64,000 nucleotides of DNA from Siansivirga zeaxanthinifaciens CC-SAMT-1 (lineage in GTDB: Bacteria; Bacteroidota; Bacteroidia; Flavobacteriales; Flavobacteriaceae), in assembly GCF_000941055.1 (NCBI RefSeq), contig NZ_CP007202.1, forward strand, positions 2,042,001-2,106,000, in the 5' to 3' direction. Positions 16,148 through 26,093 of this stretch are shown here, in pieces. The position numbers and the translations under genes are program-made. How positions within the stretch are numbered: position 1 is the first letter of the stretch; each line of letters begins with the position of its first letter. The notes beneath the pieces are model-generated. The model was not told where the DNA came from. It ran no database searches and saw nothing but the letters and a program-made list of their open reading frames with translations.

Positions 16148-18901
16148 TTGAAAAATATAACATTTCTAATATTTCTATGCCTATCCTCATCATTATTTGC
16201 CCAAAAATTCACCTTAGAAGGCGTTGTTAAAGATAGAAATGCTAATACCCTTGATGGTGCCACCGTTTATTTACAAAGCATTAAAGACAGTGTCCCTATA
16301 TCTTACGGTATTACCAATAAAAATGGCAAATTTTCTTTACAGGTTAATGCCGAAAACGACAAAAAAGCCATATTTAATATCGCTTACTTAGGTTACAAAC
16401 CTTTTTTAAAAGATATAAATATTCCTGATGGCGATTTACTTAATCTGGGTGACATTACACTCGATGATCAGGTTGAAGAGTTAAATGTTATTTCTATAAT
16501 TGGAAAAGCGCCGCCGGTTGTTATTAAAAAAGATACCATTGAATATAACGCCGATAGTTTTAAAACCTTACCAAACGATAAAGTTGAAGATTTATTAAAA
16601 AAGCTTCCCGGAGTTGAAATCGATTTAGACGGTGTTATAACCGTAAATGGTGTTGAGGTTGAAGCTATAAATGTAGATGGTATGAGTTTTTTTGGTGAAA
16701 AAAATGGTGAAATCGCTTTAAAAAACATACCTAGTAATGCTATAAGCAAAGTACAGGTTACCGATTTTAAAACCGATATGGAAAAGTTTACTGGTGAAGA
16801 ATCTACCTCAGGCACTAAAGAGATCAACTTAAAAATTAAAAAAGGTAAGAATAAAGCCTATTTTGGCGATGTTAATTTGGGCTACGGAACCGACGATAAG
16901 TATCAGGCCAATGCCAATTTGTTTCAGTTAATAGAAGGAAAGCAATTAGGCATCATCATGGGTACTAATAACATAAACATGTCCCGTGGTTTTAACGCCT
17001 TACCCGATGCCGAATCAAGTAATGGTTATATCGAATCCGATTTTATAGGTGCCAATTTTTCAAAAGGAAAATGGAACGAGACCAGTATTAATGCCGATTA
17101 TAAGTATAGTGCCCAAAACAGAGATAATGCCCAAAAAAGTTTCACACAAAATTTCTTACCCAATTTTTCTTATGTTACCAATGCAACAAGTAGGGGGTAT
17201 AACGATTCCGAAAGTCATAATTCTGGAACCGATTTACGCTTTGTAATAAAACCTAAAAACAATAAAAAAGGAAATAGCGTACGTTTAACAAATAAAATAA
17301 ACTTCGATGCTTCAAACAACGACTCCTTTTCTACTTCCAATCGAATTTCGGAAGATGCAAATGGCGATTTAGTTAGTAGTTATTTTTCAGAATCGAATGC
17401 TAGTAACTCCGATTATAATTTTAACAACGATTTTAATGTAGCATCTCGTGTTGGTAAAAAAAATGATTATTTTTTTATGGGTGTAAATACCACCTTTTCA
17501 AAACAAGATGGCGCCAGCAAAAGTTTTTCTAATAATAAGTTAGAACGAAGCAATACAACCGTAGTTCAAGATCAGATTTCAAATACAGAAAACAGAAATT
17601 CTAATATTAGATTTATTGCAAGATGGAGCAAAGAGATTTTTGAAAACTTCAAATTTATTCCAGGGTATACCGCTTCTGTTAACACTCAAAACAACCAAAA
17701 GTCTATTTTTGATTATAACAATACAGATGATGATTACAACATTTTTAACGATCAAATTAGCACAGATAGTCGTTATGTTTCAACCACTATAAAACCTTCT
17801 TTGGCTTTGCGATACGATTTAAAAGAATTTCGATTTGAAATTGAAGGCGCCTTTACCAATACATTTCGAAAATATATTGATAACATTATAATTGCTAGAA
17901 ATTTTAAAAACGATTTTGAATATTTAACCTATTCGGGGCGTATACGTTATCGTGACGAAAAAGGGTATAAAAACATCACTTTAGACTACAGACAAAATGT
18001 TAATTTACCATCCATTAATCAGTTACAACCGGTGCCTAATGTTAGTAATATTACCAATATTGTAACTGGTAACCCTTTGTTAGAGCCGCAAATAAGTCAT
18101 AATATCAATTTTAAATATCAAAATAACATTGCATTCAATAATATTAACATAACGGCTAATGCGAAAGCAGAATTTGTAAACGATAAAATTATCAATTCCA
18201 CCATTACCGATAGCGATTTAGTTCGATTTACTACTTTCGAAAATATTAATGGGGATTACAGTTTTTCTGGGAATACGGGTATTTCTAAGTCTTATTTTAG
18301 CAAGAAAACAAACTATTCAATAAATTTAAGAATGAATGGCAATTTTAGAAACATACGATCCATTCAAAACACTATCCAATTCACAACACAAACAAGTACC
18401 TTAAGACCCAACTTGTCTCTAGGGTATTCATTTGATAAAAAAATAGATGTCAATGCAAGTTATAGTTATGCACTAACAAAAACGAGTTACGATACGAATA
18501 TTTATAACGATAACGAATTTTTTGTACAAAATTTACGATTAGAATCTTCTTTGTTTTTTCTGAAGCATGCTTTTTTAACCAATAAGGTATCGTACCGGTA
18601 TAACAGTCGAGTAGGCGATGATTTTGATGGCGCTGCTGTATTTTGGAATGCTGGTTTAGGAGTGCAATTATGGAACGATAAAGCAACTTTAACGGCTGTT
18701 GGTTACGATATTTTAGGCAAGAATAACGGTTATAACCGTTCGGTAACCGAAACCGCCATACAAGATGTTGAGAATAGAATTTTAGAGCAATATTTTATGC
18801 TAACTTTCGTGTATAAGTTTGGTCGTTTTGCCGGACAAAACATGAATTTGGGAGACCGAAACATCAATCGAGGCGGTAGAAGAGGTGGTCGTGGTCGATA
18901 A
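16148..18901 (+). CDS. outer-membrane beta-barrel protein with carboxypeptidase-regulatory domain (TonB receptor-like)
   Basis: A 917-residue outer-membrane protein starting at a TTG codon; no nearby in-frame ATG exists and the TTG gives a good signal peptide (MKNITFLIFLCLSSSLFAQ). Residues 20-105 form a beta-sandwich regulatory domain. A plug-like segment follows (DKVEDLLKKLPGVEID, then NVDGMSFFGEKNGEIALKNI). The remainder is a long Asn- and Ser-rich barrel. It differs from classical nutrient receptors in lacking the IRG-type plug consensus and belongs to the large barrel group (OMP_b-brl_3-like) of Bacteroidota. The C-terminus is a Gly/Arg-rich tail, NRGGRRGGRGR. It follows the FecA-like receptor by 86 bases and may be cotranscribed. 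Ligand unknown. Confidence 0.8.
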   Translation: MKNITFLIFLCLSSSLFAQKFTLEGVVKDRNANTLDGATVYLQSIKDSVPISYGITNKNGKFSLQVNAENDKKAIFNIAYLGYKPFLKDINIPDGDLLNLGDITLDDQVEELNVISIIGKAPPVVIKKDTIEYNADSFKTLPNDKVEDLLKKLPGVEIDLDGVITVNGVEVEAINVDGMSFFGEKNGEIALKNIPSNAISKVQVTDFKTDMEKFTGEESTSGTKEINLKIKKGKNKAYFGDVNLGYGTDDKYQANANLFQLIEGKQLGIIMGTNNINMSRGFNALPDAESSNGYIESDFIGANFSKGKWNETSINADYKYSAQNRDNAQKSFTQNFLPNFSYVTNATSRGYNDSESHNSGTDLRFVIKPKNNKKGNSVRLTNKINFDASNNDSFSTSNRISEDANGDLVSSYFSESNASNSDYNFNNDFNVASRVGKKNDYFFMGVNTTFSKQDGASKSFSNNKLERSNTTVVQDQISNTENRNSNIRFIARWSKEIFENFKFIPGYTASVNTQNNQKSIFDYNNTDDDYNIFNDQISTDSRYVSTTIKPSLALRYDLKEFRFEIEGAFTNTFRKYIDNIIIARNFKNDFEYLTYSGRIRYRDEKGYKNITLDYRQNVNLPSINQLQPVPNVSNITNIVTGNPLLEPQISHNINFKYQNNIAFNNINITANAKAEFVNDKIINSTITDSDLVRFTTFENINGDYSFSGNTGISKSYFSKKTNYSINLRMNGNFRNIRSIQNTIQFTTQTSTLRPNLSLGYSFDKKIDVNASYSYALTKTSYDTNIYNDNEFFVQNLRLESSLFFLKHAFLTNKVSYRYNSRVGDDFDGAAVFWNAGLGVQLWNDKATLTAVGYDILGKNNGYNRSVTETAIQDVENRILEQYFMLTFVYKFGRFAGQNMNLGDRNINRGGRRGGRGR

Positions 18902-18945
18902 AAAATATTGCTTCGAAAAATAACTGATATATTGGTATGATTTTG

Positions 18946-18953
18946 TATATTTG
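18946..18953 (+). promoter_or_regulatory. guaB -7 promoter element
   Basis: TATATTTG, a perfect TAnnTTTG match, 25 bases before the guaB ATG. The -33 TTG is not at the expected spacing. Confidence 0.55.
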
Positions 18954-18978
18954 CACGCAATTATAACGTAATTGCAAC

Positions 18979-20451
18979 ATGACTGCACATCAAGACAAAA
19001 TACTAGGAGAGGGTTTAACCTACGACGATGTATTATTAGTACCAGCTTTTTCAGAAGTACTTCCTCGTGAAGTTAATATTCAAACAAAATTCACCAGAAA
19101 TATAACCATAAACGTGCCTATTATTTCGGCAGCTATGGATACCGTTACAGAAAGCAAAATGGCAATTGCCATGGCGCAAGAAGGTGGTATTGGCGTACTT
19201 CACAAAAACATGACCATCGAACAACAAGCCCTTAAGGTAAGACGTGTTAAACGTGCCGAAAGTGGTATGATAATCGATCCGGTAACCTTACCACTAACAG
19301 CGACGGTTTTAGATGCTAAACTTAATATGGCCGAGCATAGTATTGGCGGTATACCTATTGTTGCAGAAGATGGAACATTAAAAGGTATTGTAACAAATCG
19401 TGATTTACGTTTTGAACACGATAAAAAACGACCAATATCGGAAGTAATGACCAGCAAAAACCTAGTGACTGCTGCAGTTGGAACCTCGTTAAAAGACGCC
19501 GAAATTATTCTTCAACAACATAAAATTGAAAAATTACTTATTGTAGATGAAGATTATAAACTTTCTGGTTTAATAACTTTTAGAGACATCACTAAATTAA
19601 GTCAGAAACCCATCGCAAATAAAGATGAATTTGGTCGTTTACGTGTAGCTGCTGCTCTTGGAGTTACAGCCGATGCTGTAGATCGTGCCGAAGCTTTGGT
19701 AAACGCAGGTGTTGACGCCGTAGTTATTGATACCGCTCATGGCCACACCAAGGGTGTTGTAAACGTACTAAAAGCGGTTAAAGCTAAATTCCCTACGTTA
19801 GATGTTATTGTTGGAAATATTGCCACTGGCGAAGCTGCTAAATATTTAGTTGAAGCAGGTGCCGATGCTGTAAAAGTGGGTATTGGACCAGGATCAATTT
19901 GTACCACTCGAGTTGTTGCAGGTGTTGGTTTTCCTCAGTTTTCAGCGGTATTAGAAGTAGCTGCCGCTATTAAAGGAAGCGGTGTTCCAGTAATTGCCGA
20001 CGGTGGTATTCGTTATACAGGTGATATTCCTAAGGCCATTGCCGCAGGTGCCGACTGTGTGATGTTGGGATCGCTGTTAGCAGGTACCAAAGAATCTCCA
20101 GGAGAGACTATTATTTACGAAGGTCGTAAATTTAAATCGTACAGAGGTATGGGTTCTGTTGAAGCCATGAAAGAAGGAAGTAAAGACCGTTATTTTCAAG
20201 ATGTAGAAGACGATATTAAAAAATTAGTACCCGAAGGTATTGTAGGTCGTGTGCCTTATAAAGGCGATTTATACGAAAGTATTCATCAATTTATTGGTGG
20301 TTTACGTGCCGGGATGGGTTACTGTGGCGCTAAAGATATCGCAACATTAAAAGAAACAGGCAGATTTGTAAAAATAACAGCTAGTGGTATTAATGAAAGT
20401 CATCCGCATGATGTTACTATCACTAAAGAATCTCCTAATTATTCTAGATAA
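18979..20451 (+). CDS. guaB: IMP dehydrogenase
   Basis: Oxidises IMP to XMP with NAD, the rate-limiting step of GMP synthesis. All 490 residues of the standard form are present. The N-terminus has [21 protein letters not shown] pair of CBS regulatory domains is inserted at about residues 93-210. The catalytic loop GPGSICTTR carries Cys308, and [18 protein letters not shown] and [10 protein letters not shown] complete the IMP site. It has its own promoter and an efficient terminator, so it is monocistronic. Regulation through the CBS pair by purine nucleotides is known for the family. Confidence 0.97.
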   Translation: MTAHQDKILGEGLTYDDVLLVPAFSEVLPREVNIQTKFTRNITINVPIISAAMDTVTESKMAIAMAQEGGIGVLHKNMTIEQQALKVRRVKRAESGMIIDPVTLPLTATVLDAKLNMAEHSIGGIPIVAEDGTLKGIVTNRDLRFEHDKKRPISEVMTSKNLVTAAVGTSLKDAEIILQQHKIEKLLIVDEDYKLSGLITFRDITKLSQKPIANKDEFGRLRVAAALGVTADAVDRAEALVNAGVDAVVIDTAHGHTKGVVNVLKAVKAKFPTLDVIVGNIATGEAAKYLVEAGADAVKVGIGPGSICTTRVVAGVGFPQFSAVLEVAAAIKGSGVPVIADGGIRYTGDIPKAIAAGADCVMLGSLLAGTKESPGETIIYEGRKFKSYRGMGSVEAMKEGSKDRYFQDVEDDIKKLVPEGIVGRVPYKGDLYESIHQFIGGLRAGMGYCGAKDIATLKETGRFVKITASGINESHPHDVTITKESPNYSR

Positions 20452-20468
20452 TTTAATGAGAACATAAT

Positions 20469-20500
20469 AAAAAAAGGGTAGAATTTTCTACCCTTTTTTT
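20469..20500. terminator. bidirectional intrinsic terminator, guaB / small hypothetical
   Basis: Stem AAAAAAGGGTAGAA / TTCTACCCTTTTTT with a 4-base loop between two convergent genes. Confidence 0.9.
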
Positions 20501-20511
20501 ATTTATAAATT

Positions 20512-20748
20512 TTAATTAGAGTAAACTTGTCCGCGATGTGGTTTTAAAGTATCTCTAAGGGGTTTCATAATGGCTTCATCTACAACCATAAATGCAATAG
20601 CATGTTCCGGATTCAAGGCTTCAAAACCTGTAATTTGGCAGTCAATGTTATCAATTTTTATGAAATCTTTTAAATGAATTTCGTGGTGCTCTGCAATTTT
20701 AAGAGCATCGGGACCTCTAAAATCCCATATCAGTTTTAATTTACGCAT
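20512..20748 (-). CDS. conserved small protein of unknown function
   Basis: A 78-residue cytoplasmic protein starting MRKLKLIWDFRGPDALKIAEHH. An eight-codon longer frame exists, but the internal ATG gives the more natural start. The order of segments (IWDFRGPDA, HEIHLKDFIKI, ITGFEALNPEHAIAFMVV) suggests a small alpha/beta fold, perhaps ferredoxin-like. His residues cluster at HHEIHL. No signal peptide or membrane segment. I do not recognise the family. It is convergent with guaB and divergent from the parvulin genes. Confidence 0.65.
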   Translation of the reverse strand: MRKLKLIWDFRGPDALKIAEHHEIHLKDFIKIDNIDCQITGFEALNPEHAIAFMVVDEAIMKPLRDTLKPHRGQVYSN

Positions 20749-20891
20749 AGTATGTGTTGTAATTACTAACAAATTGTAAAAATATAAAATAATAAGAAGT
20801 AATATTTTTTCTTTTTAAACGTTAGTAAAACCGACTTGCATTATAGGTTTATATTAGTATTTTTGTTGCTTCCAATTAAATTTAAAAAAGT

Positions 20892-22847
20892 ATGAATTTG
20901 AAATATCTACCATTATTATTTTTAACTATTTTTTTTATTAATGTTAATGCGCAATCACCAAAAAACGAAACACTTTTTAGTGTTGATGATGAGCCGGTTT
21001 ACGTTTCAGAATTTATTAGGGTTTATAATAAAAATTTAGATTTAGTTCAAGACGAATCTCAAAAGGATGTAGATGAATATTTAAAACTTTTTACCAATTA
21101 CAAAATAAAATTAAAAGAAGCTAAAGCTTTAGAGTTAGATAAAAAACCAACATACATTAGAGAGTTAGCAAATTATAAGAAGCAATTAGCTAAAAATTAC
21201 ATTACCGATACAAAAGTAACAGAAGCTCTAATTAAAGAAGCTTACGAGCGTGTTTCTTATGATGTAAAAGCCTCCCATATTTTAATAAAGTTATCTCAAG
21301 ATGCAAGTCCTGCAGATACACTGTCTGCTTATAATTCTATTGTAGATTATAGAAATCGTGCATTAAAAGAAGGCTTCGAGAATGTTAGAAAAGCCGTTCA
21401 TAATGGGCAAACAATTTATGGTGAAGATTTGGGGTATTTTACAGGTTTTAAAATGGTATACAAATTTGAAAGTGTTGCCTTTAATACACCAGTTGGTGAG
21501 ATTTCTCAACCGTTTAGAACCAATTTTGGCTATCATATTGTTTTTGTGCAGGACAAAAGAAAATCCAGAGGTGAGCGAACCGTAGCTCATATTATGTTGA
21601 TAGATAAAGATAACGAGGCTCCGGTAGAAAAGGCAGAAGATAAAATTAAGGATATCTATAAAAAGATTCAACAAGGTGAATCATTCGAAAACCTGGCGAA
21701 ACAGTTCTCAGACGATACAAATTCTGCTCCCAATGGGGGTAAATTAAGTCCTTTTTCTAGCGGACAATTAAATTCTATAGAATTTGAGGATGTAGCTTTT
21801 GGTTTAGAAAAGTCTGGAGATATATCTGCACCTTTTAAAACCAGTTTCGGATGGCACATTGTTAAATTAATTGATAAAAAGCCTATTGCACCATTTGAAG
21901 ACATGAAACCAGAGTTAGAACAAATGGTTACCAGAGATTCTAGATCGAAATTAATCGATGAGGCTCTGTACTCTAAGCTTTATAATAAGTACAAAATTGG
22001 AGATAATAAAATGGTTTTAAAATATTTTGAAACTATTTTAAACGATAGTATTTTTTCACATACATGGAAATTACCAGTCGATTTTCAAGGCGATAAACCC
22101 TTAGTTAAAATTGGTAACAAACAATTGTATTTTAAAGATTTTGGCGATTACTTATTGAAATACCAACGCGGTTTAGCCTCTAAGTCTTCATATGCAAATG
22201 TTATTGATAAAGCATATAAAACGTATTTAAACAACAATTTAGTTGAATACCAGGAAGATAATTTAGAGTTTGAAGACGAGGAATTTGCAAATATAGTTTC
22301 AGAATATCGTGATGGCTTATTATTATTTGATTTAATGCAATCTACCATTTGGAGCATTGGTAGTACAGATTCATTGGGTCTGCAATCGTATTACAACAGT
22401 CATAAAGCAAACTATTTTTATCCCGAACGATTAGATGCCGTTGTTGCTTCATCAAATTCAGAAAAAACAATTAAAAAAGTAGCTAACTTGTTAGAAGAAA
22501 ATAAAAGTATTAACGATATTAAATCCATAATTAATAGTAACGATAAAGTAGATATTATTTTTACTGTTGATACTTTAGAAGTTGGACATCAATCGTTACC
22601 AAAAAACTTTGAAGCAAAAAAAGGTGTTTCTAAAATTTATAAGTATCATGATGCCTTTACCGTGGTTAAGGTAAATAGTGTTATACCCCAAGAACCAAAA
22701 ACTTTCGAGCAATCTAAAGGGGCTGTTATAAGTGATTATCAAGCTTACAAAGAAGAAGAATGGTTAAATGAGCTTCATAAAAAATATACGCTTAAAATAA
22801 ATGATGATGCTTTAATGCGTGTAAAATCTCAATTAAAAAAGAAATAA
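20892..22847 (+). CDS. periplasmic peptidylprolyl isomerase with two parvulin domains
   Basis: A SurA/PpiD-like chaperone of 651 residues, exported by a signal peptide (residues 1-21, ending INVNAQ). Two parvulin-type rotamase domains follow at about residues 125-225 and 230-335. Each has the pattern ASHILIKL or VAHIMLID, a GGKLSPF or GEDLGYF strand and a closing FGYHIV or FGWHIV strand. The C-terminal 300 residues have no clear domain. It is the first of three consecutive parvulin-family genes; the next begins immediately after its stop. The likely role is folding of outer-membrane barrels during transit across the periplasm. Confidence 0.9.
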   Translation: MNLKYLPLLFLTIFFINVNAQSPKNETLFSVDDEPVYVSEFIRVYNKNLDLVQDESQKDVDEYLKLFTNYKIKLKEAKALELDKKPTYIRELANYKKQLAKNYITDTKVTEALIKEAYERVSYDVKASHILIKLSQDASPADTLSAYNSIVDYRNRALKEGFENVRKAVHNGQTIYGEDLGYFTGFKMVYKFESVAFNTPVGEISQPFRTNFGYHIVFVQDKRKSRGERTVAHIMLIDKDNEAPVEKAEDKIKDIYKKIQQGESFENLAKQFSDDTNSAPNGGKLSPFSSGQLNSIEFEDVAFGLEKSGDISAPFKTSFGWHIVKLIDKKPIAPFEDMKPELEQMVTRDSRSKLIDEALYSKLYNKYKIGDNKMVLKYFETILNDSIFSHTWKLPVDFQGDKPLVKIGNKQLYFKDFGDYLLKYQRGLASKSSYANVIDKAYKTYLNNNLVEYQEDNLEFEDEEFANIVSEYRDGLLLFDLMQSTIWSIGSTDSLGLQSYYNSHKANYFYPERLDAVVASSNSEKTIKKVANLLEENKSINDIKSIINSNDKVDIIFTVDTLEVGHQSLPKNFEAKKGVSKIYKYHDAFTVVKVNSVIPQEPKTFEQSKGAVISDYQAYKEEEWLNELHKKYTLKINDDALMRVKSQLKKK

Positions 22848-23699
22848 GTGCATAAAAAAATCTTCATATTAATTTTAGTAACAACACTCACATCTTGTCA
22901 GTTTTTTAAAGAAACCGACGACAGAGAACCTATTGCTCGCGTAAACGATACTTATTTGTATTACGATGATGTAAAAGATTTGGTTTCAAAAGAAGCAACA
23001 AAAGAAGACAGTATTTTAGTGGTGCAAAATTTTATTAACCGATGGGCAACACAACAATTACTAGTAGATGGTGCAAAATTAAATCTTAGTGAAGCCAAGC
23101 AAGAAAATTTTAGAAAGTTAATAGAGCAATACAAAAACGATTTATACACCAAAGCTTATCTGGAAGCACTTGTAAAGCGTAATATAAATACACAAGTTAG
23201 CAAGGAGGAAGCTCAAAAATATTACAACGAAAACAAAGAGGTTTTTAAACTTAACGAAGAGCTTATTAAGTTTAGATATGTGCATGTAGATAGTAGAATT
23301 ATAAATTATAAAGAGATTGAACAAAAGTTTAAACGCTATAATTCTAAAGATAAAAAGGACTTGGAAGCCATGTCTATTCAGTTTAAATCGTATTATTTAA
23401 AAGACTCCACTTGGATAAAAGTAGGACAGGTAATTAATAAAATTTCGGCAATTAATCCAGAAAACAAAGATCAACTGTTAAAAAAATCTAATTTTATACA
23501 ACTCAAAGATTCATTAGGAGTATATTTGATGCAAATAAACGATGTTTTATTACGTAATGAAACGGCGCCTTTGGAGTATGTAAAACCTACCATAGACCAG
23601 ATTGTTATAAATAAAAGAAAGCTTGAGCTTATTAGTCAATTAGAAAAAGATATAACTACAGATGCTATTAAAAACAATCAATTTGAAATCTATAAATAA
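22848..23699 (+). CDS. parvulin-like lipoprotein
   Basis: A 283-residue lipoprotein that starts at a GTG directly after the stop of the preceding gene. The lipobox is TLTSC (Cys17). The N-terminal part (IARVNDTYLYYDDVKDLV, then VQNFINRWATQQLLVDGAKL) matches the SurA-type N-terminal helical chaperone region. A complete rotamase domain with the usual FGYHI strand is not visible, so isomerase activity is doubtful. It probably acts as a membrane-anchored partner of the flanking parvulins. Confidence 0.8.
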   Translation: MHKKIFILILVTTLTSCQFFKETDDREPIARVNDTYLYYDDVKDLVSKEATKEDSILVVQNFINRWATQQLLVDGAKLNLSEAKQENFRKLIEQYKNDLYTKAYLEALVKRNINTQVSKEEAQKYYNENKEVFKLNEELIKFRYVHVDSRIINYKEIEQKFKRYNSKDKKDLEAMSIQFKSYYLKDSTWIKVGQVINKISAINPENKDQLLKKSNFIQLKDSLGVYLMQINDVLLRNETAPLEYVKPTIDQIVINKRKLELISQLEKDITTDAIKNNQFEIYK

Positions 23700-23700
23700 T

Positions 23701-25116
23701 TTGAAACACCATTTAATTTTATGCATAACCTTGTTGGGAGCTTATGTTACGTTTGCTCAAGAAATAATAAACGACGAGGTAGTAAAAGAGGAAACTGTTA
23801 AAAAAGACACTAAAAAAACCAAAAATGCCAGAAAGGTTGATGGTGTTGCTGCTGTGGTGGGCGATTATATTATTTTAGAGTCAGATGTCGATAATGCTTT
23901 TCTTCAATTACAGGCACAAGGCGTAAACACAAAAGATATAGAATCTTGCCAACTATTTGGTAAGTTATTAGAAGATAAATTATATGCGCATCAAGCCATT
24001 CAAGATAGTATTGAAGTATCAGATGCCGATATAAGACGCAATGTCGATTTTCAAATTGAACAGTTTTTACAACAAACCAATGGTTCTATGGAAAAGCTTT
24101 TAGAATTCTATAAAAAAGATGACGAAAAAAGCTTTAGAGAAGAAATGTTCGAAATTAATAAAGCCAACCAGTTAGCTTCAAAAATGCAAGCTAAAATTGT
24201 TGAAGAAGTAGAAATAACTCCAGAAGAGGTTCGTGAGTTTTTTAATAAAATATCTAAAGAAGAACGACCAACATTTGGTACCGAGCTAAAAGTGGCTCAA
24301 ATTGTTGCAGAACCCAAAGTATCAAGAGAAGAAGAGTTACGAGTAATTGAAAGATTAAAAGAATTTAAAGCCGATATTTTAGAAAATGGTGCAAGTTTTA
24401 GATCGAAAGTTGTTTTGTATTCTGAAGATTTAGCATCGGTTAGTAAAGGTGGTAAATATACACTTAACAGAAAACAACCTAGAATGGTGAAAGAGTTTAG
24501 GCAAGTTGCCTTTTCACTACAGGAAGGTGAGATTTCAGAACCATTTAAAACAGATTTTGGTTACCACATTATTTATTGTGAAAAAATACGCGGTCAAGAA
24601 TACGATATTGCGCATATATTATTAAAACCTAAAGTATCAAGTGAAGCTATAACAGAAGCTAAGGAGCGTCTGGAAAAAGTAAGACAACGTATTGTTAGTG
24701 GCGATATTTCGTTTGCCGATGCTGCTAAAGAGGCAAGTGACGAGAAGGAAACTAGAGACGATGGCGGGCAGTTAATTAATCCGCAAACACAGGATTATAA
24801 TTTTGAATTAACTAAAATGGATCCCGAATTATATGCGCAAATACAAAACTTAAAAGATGGTGAAGTTAGTTTAGTTTTAAAAGAAGAAGACAGAACGGGA
24901 AGCATTAAGTTTAAAATTTTAATGGTTACAGATAGAATTGATGAGCATGAGGCAAATTACGCCAGAGATTACCTGAAAATTAAACAATTAGCTTTAGACG
25001 AGAAAAAAATTAATACCATTGCAAAATGGCAAGAAGAGAAAATTTTAGACACTTACATTAAAATTAGTGGCGACTACAGAAATTGTGAATTTTCTAATAA
25101 CTGGTTAAAAAAATAA
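23701..25116 (+). CDS. surA: SurA-type periplasmic chaperone / peptidylprolyl isomerase
   Basis: A 471-residue SurA homolog. The chosen start is TTG 23701, one base after the previous stop, giving the compact signal peptide KHHLILCITLLGAYVTFAQ. An ATG at 23662 inside the previous gene is the alternative and would add 13 residues. A Lys-rich linker precedes the N-terminal domain (DGVAAVVGDYIILESDVDNA, a strong SurA signature). One clear parvulin domain sits around residues 195-290 (KVAQIVAEPK, SKGGKYTL, FGYHIIYCE), with a second degenerate unit after it (DIAHILLKPK, DDGGQLI). It escorts outer-membrane proteins to the BAM complex. Confidence 0.9.
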   Translation: MKHHLILCITLLGAYVTFAQEIINDEVVKEETVKKDTKKTKNARKVDGVAAVVGDYIILESDVDNAFLQLQAQGVNTKDIESCQLFGKLLEDKLYAHQAIQDSIEVSDADIRRNVDFQIEQFLQQTNGSMEKLLEFYKKDDEKSFREEMFEINKANQLASKMQAKIVEEVEITPEEVREFFNKISKEERPTFGTELKVAQIVAEPKVSREEELRVIERLKEFKADILENGASFRSKVVLYSEDLASVSKGGKYTLNRKQPRMVKEFRQVAFSLQEGEISEPFKTDFGYHIIYCEKIRGQEYDIAHILLKPKVSSEAITEAKERLEKVRQRIVSGDISFADAAKEASDEKETRDDGGQLINPQTQDYNFELTKMDPELYAQIQNLKDGEVSLVLKEEDRTGSIKFKILMVTDRIDEHEANYARDYLKIKQLALDEKKINTIAKWQEEKILDTYIKISGDYRNCEFSNNWLKK

Positions 25117-25119
25117 AAT

Positions 25120-26073
25120 ATGTCGGATGTAACTGCTATCGAACAATTTGTAAAACAATACAAAGCTTTAAAAACTGAAATAGCTAAAGTTATTATCGGA
25201 CAGGACGAAGTAGTCAATCAAATACTTATTTCTATTTTTTCTGGAGGACATTCTTTATTAATTGGTGTACCTGGTCTGGCAAAAACCTTAATGGTTAATA
25301 CCATTGCACAGGCTTTAGGTTTAAACTTTAAACGTATTCAGTTTACCCCAGATTTAATGCCGAGTGATATTTTAGGAAGTGAAATTTTAGATGAAAACAG
25401 ACACTTTAAATTTATTAAAGGGCCTATTTTTTCTAATATAATTTTAGCCGATGAGATAAATAGAACACCACCCAAAACACAAGCAGCGTTATTAGAAGCC
25501 ATGCAAGAACGCGCTGTAACGGTTGCAGGACACCATTATAAATTAGATTTGCCTTATTTTGTTTTAGCAACACAAAACCCTATCGAGCAAGAAGGAACCT
25601 ATCCCTTACCCGAAGCACAATTAGATCGTTTTATGTTTGCTATAAACTTAGATTATCCAACTTTTCAAGAGGAAGTAGCCGTTGTTAAAGCAACCACAAA
25701 TGATTCTAAAGTGCAAGTTAATGCCTTGTTTAATGCGCAGCAAATTGTAGATTTTCAACAATTAATACGCCGTATTCCAGTGGCCGATAATGTTATAGAA
25801 TACGCGGTTTCTATGGTAGGTAAAACAAGACCTAATAGCGATGCTGCTCCAGAAATTGTTAAAAATTATATCGATTGGGGAGCCGGACCAAGAGCTTCAC
25901 AAAACTTAATTTTAGCAGCTAAAACTCACGCCGCCATTCATGGTAAATTTTCTCCAGATTTTGAAAATGTTCAGGCGGTAGCTCCTAGTATTTTAAGACA
26001 CAGAATTATTAAAAACTACAAGGCTGAAGCCGAAGGAATTACAGAAAATCAAGTGATAACCAGTTTGTTCTAA
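25120..26073 (+). CDS. MoxR-family AAA+ ATPase
   Basis: A 317-residue cytoplasmic ATPase with chaperone-like activity. The Walker A site is GVPGLAKTL (about residue 47), Walker B is IILADEINRTPPKTQAALLEAMQE (about residue 107), sensor 1 is LATQNPIEQEGTYPLPEAQLDRF (about residue 148), and the C-terminal lid contains GPRASQNLILAAKTHA. It starts three bases after surA, so it belongs to the parvulin operon. The usual MoxR partners (DUF58 and von Willebrand A proteins) do not follow; instead an acyltransferase gene lies 20 bases downstream. Confidence 0.93.
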   Translation: MSDVTAIEQFVKQYKALKTEIAKVIIGQDEVVNQILISIFSGGHSLLIGVPGLAKTLMVNTIAQALGLNFKRIQFTPDLMPSDILGSEILDENRHFKFIKGPIFSNIILADEINRTPPKTQAALLEAMQERAVTVAGHHYKLDLPYFVLATQNPIEQEGTYPLPEAQLDRFMFAINLDYPTFQEEVAVVKATTNDSKVQVNALFNAQQIVDFQQLIRRIPVADNVIEYAVSMVGKTRPNSDAAPEIVKNYIDWGAGPRASQNLILAAKTHAAIHGKFSPDFENVQAVAPSILRHRIIKNYKAEAEGITENQVITSLF

Positions 26074-26093
26074 AAATTATTATCCAGAACTCT

